A program made the translations under genes and the position numbers. From positions 48,287 through 112,286 of the forward strand of contig NW_020825552.1 in the NCBI RefSeq assembly GCF_003286085.1: a DNA stretch of 64,000 nt, given 5' to 3'. The stretch comes from Drosophila persimilis. Lineage: Eukaryota; Arthropoda; Insecta; Diptera; Drosophilidae. The notes under the pieces are model-generated. The model did not search any database. It had not been told where the DNA came from and worked only from the letters and a program-made list of their open reading frames with translations. Below, piece by piece: positions 56,024-64,000 of this stretch (the first letter of the stretch is position 1; the number at the start of each line of letters is the position of its first letter).

Positions 56024-56686
56024 TATACCCGATACTCAAAATGAGTATTGGGGTATATTAGATTTGTGGTAAAAGTGTATGTGTGTAACGTCCAGAAGGA
56101 ATCGTTTCCGACCCCATAAAGTATATATATTCTTGATCAGCATCGATAGCCGAGTCGATTGAGCCATGTCTGTCTGTCCGTCCGTCCGTCTGTCCGGCTG
56201 TCCGTCCGTCCGTCTGTCCGTCCCCTTCAGCGCCTAATGCTCAAAGACTATAAGAGCTAGAGTAACGATGTTTTGGATCCAGACCTCTGTGATATGTCAC
56301 TGCTCCAAAAATATTTCAAAACTTTGCCCCGCCCACTTCCGCCCCCACAAAGGGCGAAAATCTGTGGCATCCACAATTTCGACGATACGAGAAAACTAAA
56401 AACGCAGAATCGTAGAAGATGACTATATCTTCTAGAGTGCAAAATCTGAACCAGATCGTATAATTATTACAGCCAGAATCACGAAAACAATTTCACTCTT
56501 TCTCGCTCTGTCTCACTCTAACACACAGGTTTCATGGTCGGTTTTGCCAATTGCAAAATATGAGTTCAAGGATCTCAGAACCCATAAGAGCTAGAGCAAC
56601 CAAATTTGGTATCCACACTCCTGTGATATCGGACCTTGACCGTTTTGTGTCCAAATTTCGCCACACCCCCTTCCGCCCCGCAAAGG
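56024..56686 (+). repeat. DINE-1 truncated by F fragment, second copy
   Basis: Duplicate of 46161-46822 (offset 9,863) with the same junction to F. Confidence 0.88.
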
Positions 56687-59600
56687 GAAAAGCTACCGAT
56701 ACTCAGCTACAAGGACGTGAGAGCGTCATTGATCATCGGATTGGACAACGTGAAACTTGGAGTGCCACTGAACGTCAAAGAACGCGAGAATTCCGAATTT
56801 ATCGCCGCCAAGTCCAGGTTGGGGTGGTCTGTTTATGGCCGCAGAAAGGGCGACGGGCCAGCGAGTCCGCGGGTAATGCACGTATGCGAATGTAATAAAC
56901 ACCCACAGCTGGACACTCTTGTAAAAGAGACGTCATTAGACGCGGTTGGCATAAACATGGCGAAGAGCACACTCAGGTCCAAAGAGGACGAAAGAGCAAA
57001 AACAATACTGGAAAATTGCACGAGGTTTAGCAGCGAAATGAAGAGATGGGAGACAGGACTCCTCTGGCGGTACGACAACGTGGAACTTCCTTCCTCCAGA
57101 GAGATGGCAATGCGACGACTTCGGTGCCTAGAATCTCGTATGACACGCGATAAGGTGCTACGAGAGTTCGTAAACGAACAGATTAAGAGGTACGAAGACA
57201 TCGGCTACGTCCGAAAACTGGAAAAAGATGAAATGGTCGAAGGCAAACGCTCCTGGTATCTGCCCGTATTCGTGACTAAGAACCCGAACAAAGGCAAATT
57301 AAGACTCGTATGGGATGCAGCAGCCAAAGTGGAAGGCATCGCTCTTAATTCAATGCTACTAAAGGGCCCCGACCAATTGCCATCGCTGGTAGGAGTAATA
57401 TCGCGCTTTCGAGAGAAGTCTATTGGCATCTGCGGAGATATTAGAGAAATGTTTCACCAGGTTAGGATACGTTCGGAGGATCAAAGCTCCAGCAGTTTCT
57501 CTGGAGATACGGTGACACCAGTCGAGAACCGGATAGGTACGTAATGAGCGTAATGACCTTTGGTGCCTCTTGTTCCCCAGCAGCAGCGACCTACGTGAGA
57601 GATAGGAACGCTGAAAGGTTCATCGAGGAACAAAGAGAGGAAGTAGAGGCCATACTTCCCAACACCTTTGTAGATGACTGGCTCCAAAGCTGTGACTCAG
57701 AAGACGAAATGGTCCGTCTAGCGCTGGCAGTGAGGAACATACATAAAGAAGGAGGCTTCGAGATGAGAGGATGGATATCTAACTCGAGCACTGTGATGAG
57801 AGCGCTCTCAGGAGATGGAGATCATCAAGAACGACCCATCGAGATGACGGACTCAACAAGACGAGAACGAGTGCTTGGCATGTGGTGGCATCCAAGGAAT
57901 GATTACTTCACCTTCGTCAATAAGTTTCCGAATGACATATACGACGAAGCGAAAACTGTGACGAAGCGGTCAATTCTACATACAGTCATGACCATCTTCG
58001 ATCCCTTAGGACTACTGGGGTTCTATATTATACAGGCAAAGATAATACTGCAAGACGTGTGGAGGTCGGCCGTAGGCTGGGATGAACAGGTCGAAGAAAG
58101 CGAACGTCAACGTTGGATGATATGGGCACGGCAACTACAAAACATCGAAGAATTAAGGGTTCCACGATATCTCGGTCTAACGAAAGAAACATCTAATATC
58201 CAATTACACATCTTTACAGACGCGAGCATAAACGCCTTTGCAGCCGTCGCCTACATAAGGATCGAACAAAGAGGAGAAGTCAGATGCACACTACTCGCAT
58301 CCAAGACAAGAGTGGCACCATTGAAACCAATTTCGATTCCCAGGATGGAGCTTATGGCAGCGATCCTCGGCCTACGACTAGCTAAACTCATAACACAGGA
58401 GCTCTCCGTCGAGGTCAAGCGACGTGTTTTTTGGACCGACTCCAAGAACGTGTTGTATTGGATATGTTCAGACGCCCGAAAGTACCATCAGTTCGTCGCG
58501 CTCCGAATTGGAGAGATCTTGGAAACCTCGGACATATCAGAATGGAAATGGGTTCCATCCGCTCTGAACGTAGCAGACGATGGAACGAAGTCTACCAAAG
58601 AGTCGAGTTTCCAACCGGAAGCGAGATGGTTCTCCGGTCCGCCGTTCCTATTTGACGAGGAAGAACACTGGCCAACTACACAGCTCAACCCGAGTAATCT
58701 GGAACGGATACACGTACACGAATGGACAGATACGCCGAAACCACCATCAAAGCTGAGTAGCATAATCCCAAATGTATGTCGCTTTAGCAAATGGGAAAAG
58801 TTCACGGGAGCCCTGAGATGCGTGATGAGATTTCTGGACAAAATACGCAAAAGAGATTTCGCATCAGAGGAGGCAAATTTAGCCGCACGCTTTCGCAACA
58901 TGGAAGATGTCAACATCGTTATATACCGGATGGTACAAGAAGAGGCTTACTCTGAAGAAATGGCTCTTCTACGACAAGGAAGAATCGTGAGTAAGAAAAG
59001 TTCGATCTACAAATTATCGCCGTACCTCGATGAAACAGGCGTACTGAGAATACGCGGCCGCATAGATAAGTCGATCGGCATAACGAGGAACCTGAAACGG
59101 CCAGTAATTCTACCCGGAGGACATAACGTCACTAATCTTCTCATTGATTATTTCCATCGGAAGTTTCAGCATCAGCTTACTGAGATCGTCGTCAACGAGA
59201 TGCGACAATTGTACCACATACCAGGACTGCGAGCAAGAGTTCGCGCCGTAGCGAAAACCTGCCAAAGATGCCGCAATAAAAGAGCGCTTCCAGAGGCACC
59301 GGAGATGGGAAGCCTACCACCAGAGAGGCTAGCAATCAACGAATTGCCATTCACAAACACAGGTATCGACTACTTCGGACCACTGGAGGTAAACGTAGGA
59401 AGACGACGCGAGAAACGATGGGGAGTACTATTCACGTGCCTCACCGTGCGAGCAGTACACATCGAGCTGGCAAACTCCCTGTCAACAGACGCCTTCATGC
59501 TAACATTGGAAATGTTCGTAGCCCGTCGAGGAGTCCCCAAGAGAATCGTGTCGGACAACGGGACGAACTTCCGAGGAGCCAGCCGCCTACTACGAGAAGA

Positions 59601-60390
59601 AATTGAAAGAATTCTACCGAACGAACTGGAAACCAAGTACCCGCAAATAGAATGGTCCTTCATACCCCCAGGAGCACCCCACATGGGAGGTGCGTGGGAA
59701 AGAATGATCAGATCGGTGAAATCCATACTAGCCGAAATATTAGAGGAGACGCACGTACAAGAACCAGTGCTGAGAACAGCACTAGCAAAGATAGAAAATA
59801 TGCTAAATTCCCGACCCCTGACTTACGTGCCGTTGGAGTGTCCGGAAGCCGACGTACTTACACCGAATCACTTTCTGAGAGCAGAGACCAGCTCGATGGC
59901 AGCAAAGAGCGACGGCAGCGCAATAGGAGCTATGCTTGGTAAGAGTTTTCGCATTGCAGGGCAGATCGTGGACAGCTTCAGAAAACGATGGCTGAAGGAG
60001 TACCTACCGTGCCTGACGACACGAACCAAATGGCATGGAACCCCAACCAACCCTATCCAACTCGGAGACGTCGTGGTTCTAGCGGACGAAACAAGCCCCA
60101 AGGTGCAGTGGAGGAAAGGCGTCATCATGGACCTTCGAGTAGCCAAGGACGGGATCGCCCGAAGCGCGGTGATCCGCACCGCATCTGGACTGCTAACTCG
60201 GCCAATAGTTAAACTGGCCAAGTTAGACGTGAGGACAACGAACCCACTAATGGATCAAGGCGTAACCAGAAGTTTGGCAAACATCACGACAAGCGACGAA
60301 GTTTGCGAAGGGGGGAATGTTACGGCAGAAACCGCAGCGGCAGCTCTAAATATCACTGCGCCTAACAGTCCTGAATATCACTGCGCCTAA
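56687..60390 (+). pseudogene. pol: F protease end and full pol, inverted copy
   Basis: Reverse-orientation copy of F 39417-35717. The protease-pol join is intact. A one-base deletion near 57488 shifts the frame in RT (REMFHQVRIRSEDQSS). The 948-codon frame then resumes at 57544 with FVDDWLQS, RNase H (FWTDSKNVLYWI) and complete integrase (GIDYFGPL, VSDNGTNF, GGAWERM). It differs from the left copy by several substitutions (for example Cys to Trp in KRWLKEY). Only the single frameshift prevents a full pol. Confidence 0.9.
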
Positions 60391-60710
60391 CAGCCCTGAA
60401 TATCACTGCGTTAACAGCACAAACATTAACAGCGCTGAGCAAAGGGTTAATTAGGGCGAAGGGCAGACAAAGGCAGGAAGAAGGAAGAACGAAAACAAAA
60501 GGCAGCAGAAAAAGCACTGAAGCGGTACAAGTTTTTTAGCGCTAGCTCTCGTAGTTTAACACCCGCCCGACATTGTAAATGAATAAATAAGTGAAACAAA
60601 CAAATGAATAAAACCGATTTAAAGAACAAAACCACGGGAGGCGTATTGAACACGGGAGGCTTATCAAACGTACGGCCCCAGATTTGGAGGCGTTGCCCGG
60701 CGCGGCAATA
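60318..60710 (+). repeat. F 3' LTR, inverted copy
   Basis: 393 bp from TGTTACGG to GGCAATA, preceded by the purine tract GAAGGGGGGAA and followed by E target sequence GCTGG. Confidence 0.92.
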
Positions 60711-62722
60711 GCTGGTATTATGAAAAATGCTATCTCCTTAGTATGATCGCGAAAAGTTATGGGAACTGTAATTTTCGCTACGACTTTACAAGATTCATTA
60801 TTGGCCGTTCGAATATTTCCGCATTTCTTTGCCTTAGCGAACGATTTAGCGGCTTCACTTCCAAGACAGCTTATCGTCGCCCCCGAATCTAGCAAGGCCA
60901 TGAAGTTTTGTTCTTCTATGCTTAGTTATAAATAATCTGTTATCGGAGCTCAAAAGGACCGACGAGACAAGTCTCTTTCGCACCTTCTTTACCTTGGTCC
61001 AGAATTGCCTTAATCGTATGGTCGAACGTTTTGGTTGATACTTTAATCGTAGCTTATCTGATTGGGAACTTTCACCATCTATATCTATCCCCTCCGTCTG
61101 GGTTTTGTGCCTCTACCAGGGACCTATTAGATCGAATTTTTGGACAATCCGGGTTGGAGGTGTTTTCTTGGAAAGTTTGCTCTTTCATTCTGTCATCATT
61201 GTCGGATGCGCCAGTGTGGTTTTGTTTTGCGCATCCCGCTTTCGGTTTTCCGATGGGTTACATTTTTCGCACTTTGGCTTAAAAGTATTTTTCGCCCCGC
61301 AGCCATAACAGAAGATTCGGCGTTCTGCTACGCAATCTTCAAACCGATGGCCTGTTTTGTCGCAATTCCAGCAAACAAACCGCTTGCGGCGTAGTTCGGA
61401 GATACTCTCTTCTTCTAGTTCTTCTTCCTCACTCTGAATTTCTGATACATGGGGTCTAGTTACCCGGTTTCTCTGTAGAAAGTTGCCAGCATCTTTACAG
61501 AAGTGTTCATGCTTTTTAACTTCCTCCCTCAACTCACTTCTATTCTGCATTTTTAAATGCAACAGCTCAAATCGCAGAGCACTTTTCGCATTCTGCTTAA
61601 GAATATCGATCAGCTTGAGTTCGCTTCTCTCATGTGAAAGTCGTGCCACTAACTTTTCAATGGCTGACTGAAAATCTTCGAAGGATTCGTTGTCCATCTG
61701 TTGACGTTTCCCAAAGGTCCAAATCATCTTTCTGATCGTCGAATCTTTGTCTAAATGCTGTACAGAACGATGGCCAGGAGTATTGGTGGTTTCTTCGATG
61801 AAAATCCCAGAACCAACCGCTGGCCTTGCCTGTGAAAAGCAGATGCAGATTGTCGCAAAGTAACTGATCGTCATTCCCCAGAGTCTGTCCCGTAAGGGCA
61901 CGAACGCGATATAGAAATTCTTCTACGTGCATTGCGTCTCGAGAACCATCAAATTTAAGACGCCAGCTTAGTAGGATATTTGCCGCCTTTGCCGGTGCTA
62001 CATTTCCGGCTGTTTGACTACTCCTAGGAGTTCTTCCTTGGGAATCGCCTCTAACCATGTAACTATCACTGTCTACCTCTCGTCTAACATTACTGTGTGA
62101 CACTGAGGGACCTCCGTTACCCGTAGTAGCGGCTGTGGCTAAATTCATATTGGAAAATTGGGCCTGTATAGTTTGTTCGATGGAAGCTTTTATGAACGAA
62201 CTAAGGTTTTCCATCATAGATTTCTCCCGGTTTTGCATGACCGAATGGATGTAATTCGTAAGGTTTTCAGGTTGAGCGTTACTAGGTGACCTATTTCCGT
62301 TGCTACTAACCGACTGTCGACTCTCGGATAAATATTGATCTAAACTAGCTTGATACCTTGTTTACATTCCTCTTTTAGGGGTTGCTCCTCGGCCTCGACC
62401 TCTGCTGTTTGTCCTCCCTTTTTTACGTAATAAGGTTGGATCTAGTTGTACCGTCCCATTGGCTTCGTTTCCCTGAACATTAGGTGGTATGGAGCCTGAA
62501 CTTAGGTGTAATTCTGCTGCTAGAGTATTATTTTCGTAACGCAGCCTACCAGGTTCGCATTCCGCCTTGCACACTGGACAAGACTTTTCGCTTTTCAAAT
62601 GTTCGCATACGCAAGTATTATGAAATCGGTGGTGACTAGGCGTGGTAGCTATTAACTGGTCAAAACGAGTCTTGGTTGATCAATGCCGAAGCTAAATTTT
62701 CATTACTACGGTGGACCGCCAT
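60711..62722 (-). pseudogene. gag: E gag-protease, inverted copy
   Basis: Minus-strand copy of 33407-35396. It keeps 35 bp (AAANILLSWRLKF region, near 61950-61985) that the left copy lost, so the capsid frame (62238-61657) is longer here. It shares the early TGA and the capsid frameshift. It has private deletions of 9 bp in protease and 2 bp near 60930. The RING-H2-like block reads CVCEHLKSEKSCPVCKAEC. Confidence 0.85.
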
Positions 62723-62755
62723 GATTTGTATGAATTTCTTAATAATAATAAATAA

Positions 62756-63862
62756 AACGAGGGGGAACGTTGTGAGTTGCTGCGGACACCGCAACTCTAC
62801 AGTTATACCCGATACTAAGTCAGTATGGCTCTCCTCCGGCAGACGCCGCTAATATTAAACGACACGACAAAGAGTGCGTGCGAGAGAGACAGAAAATCAG
62901 TCTGAGCGTGACGTCGGGCGCTGCGTAGCCACTGCAAATTGATTTGTTCCTTTTGGCTATAAAAATGATCTGATCTGATCCAGATTCAGCAATCTGATAG
63001 ATATGGTCATTATCTATGATTCTGCGTTTTTAGTTTTCTCAAATCTGCAATATTGTGGATGCAACAGATTTTCGTCCTTTGTGTGGGCGGATGGGGGTGG
63101 GACGAAATTCTGAGATATACGTTTTATAGTGACATCTTAAAGGAGTGTGTGCACCAAATTTGGTTACTCTAGCCTTAATAGTCTCTGAGATTTGTGGTTG
63201 CCTCAGATTTTCGTCCTTTGCGGGGGCGGAAGGGGGTGTGGCGAAATTTGGACAGGAAACGGTCAAGGTCCGATATCACAGGAGTGTGGATACCAAATTT
63301 GGTTGCTCTGGCTTTTATAGGTTCTGAGATCCTTGAACTCATATTTTGCAATTGGCAAAACCGACCATGAAACCTGTGTGTTAGAGTGAGACAGAGCGAG
63401 AAAGAGTGAAATTGTTTTCGTGATTCTGGCTGTAATAATTATACGATCTGGTTCAGATTTTGCACTCTAGAAGATATAGTCATCTTCTACGATTCTGCGT
63501 TTTTAGTTTTCTCGTATCGTCGAAATTGTGGATGCCACAGATTTTCGCCCTTTGTGGGGGCGGAAGTGGGCGGGGCAAAGTTTTGAAATATTTTTGGAGC
63601 AGTGACATATCACAGAAGTCTGGATCCAAAACATCGTTGCTCTAGCTCTTATAGTCTTTGAGCATTAGGCGCTGAAGGGGACGGACAGACGGACAGACGG
63701 ACGGACGGACAGACAGACAGGGCTCAATCGACTCGGCTATTGATGCTGATCAAGAATATATATACTTTATAGGGTCGGAAACGATTCCTTCTGGACGTTA
63801 CACACATCCACTTTCACCACAAATCTAATATACCCCAATACTCATTTTGAGTATCGGGTATA
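62756..63862 (-). repeat. DINE-1/ISY-like Helitron, inverted
   Basis: Full-length copy in reverse orientation, 1,107 bp, with its 3' end against E gag as at 33374. Its GTCY array is the long type (63680-63720). It ends at 63862 against 412-like leader. Confidence 0.87.
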
Positions 63863-64000
63863 AAAAAAAATATTGATGAAATTTTAAAGAGTTAAAAAAA
63901 TAAAGGAAGGGTATATAGATATGTGTGTCCATGAGAAAAAAAAGATTTTTAGTAATTTTTTTTTATTATTGAAAAGAATAAATGAATAGCAATAAAAAAA
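63863..64000 (+). other. 412-like leader, second copy (cut by window end)
   Basis: It matches 223-345 with several differences in the A and T runs, so it is a separate copy and not the same molecule end. It continues beyond the window. Confidence 0.65.

Larger units (their letters stand above)
56687..63862 (-). repeat. Giant inverted repeat, right arm
   Basis: Reverse complement of 32285-39417: F pol, F 3' LTR, E protease-gag, DINE-1. The DINE-1/E junction and the F/E junction fall at the same bases in both arms. Confidence 0.88.

Noticed and set aside
1-64000. A new cellular defence or biosynthetic system
   Set aside because: All recognised domains are retroelement Gag, protease, RT, RNase H, integrase, endonuclease or Env. 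No host-type enzyme cluster was found.

Overview
The window looks like insect, most probably Drosophila, heterochromatin made almost entirely of nested, broken and duplicated transposable elements. I found no convincing host gene, tRNA, rRNA or CRISPR array. The Drosophila call rests on three things. A 412-like LTR retrotransposon carries the MGWFG leader ORF. Gypsy/17.6-type elements have LTRs beginning AGTTAAC or AGTGACATAT. Many copies of a DINE-1/ISY-like non-autonomous Helitron/Helentron carry a GTCY tetranucleotide array. The form of that repeat suggests the obscura group, but this is inference.

Left third (1-25.4 kb): a Russian-doll nest. A 412-like element (+) was interrupted in pol by a BEL/Pao element (-; 4884-22941, 5-bp target duplication CATGG). 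That element was interrupted in integrase by a CR1/Jockey-type LINE (+). The LINE was interrupted in its 5' UTR by an internally deleted gypsy-type errantivirus (-; 6727-11898, 4-bp duplication TGCA, LTRs identical by eye). A DINE-1 copy also sits in the BEL gag. The relative ages run 412-like > BEL > LINE > gypsy-type. A 17.6-like LTR fragment (24766-25396) follows.

Middle (25.4-33.4 kb): about 1.6 kb of unassigned DNA, then DINE-1 copies alternating with the LTR end, tRNA-Lys primer binding site and leader of another gypsy-type element. This block is tandemly duplicated with a 2,635-bp period and the breakpoints fall in or near the DINE-1 GTCY array.

Right half (33.4-64 kb): a Ty3/gypsy-class element (here 'E', with a RING-H2-like gag N-terminus) carries a BEL/Pao element (here 'F', 35397-41864, 393-bp LTRs, target duplication CCAGC). 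The nest, its downstream 17.6-like env/LTR remnant and a truncated DINE-1 were rearranged. An approximately 10-kb segment is tandemly repeated. The outer parts (DINE-1, E gag-protease, F 3' LTR and F pol) form a giant inverted repeat, 32.3-39.4 kb against 56.7-63.9 kb. The rearrangement created two long chimeric ORFs. The window ends in a second copy of the 412-like leader.

Working together, these are not pathway genes. They are gag, protease, reverse transcriptase, RNase H, integrase and env remnants of dead elements, most with stops, frameshifts or deletions shared between duplicates. The density, nesting and mixed orientation suit pericentric or Y heterochromatin or a piRNA cluster. An assembly artefact must be excluded for the right-hand duplications.
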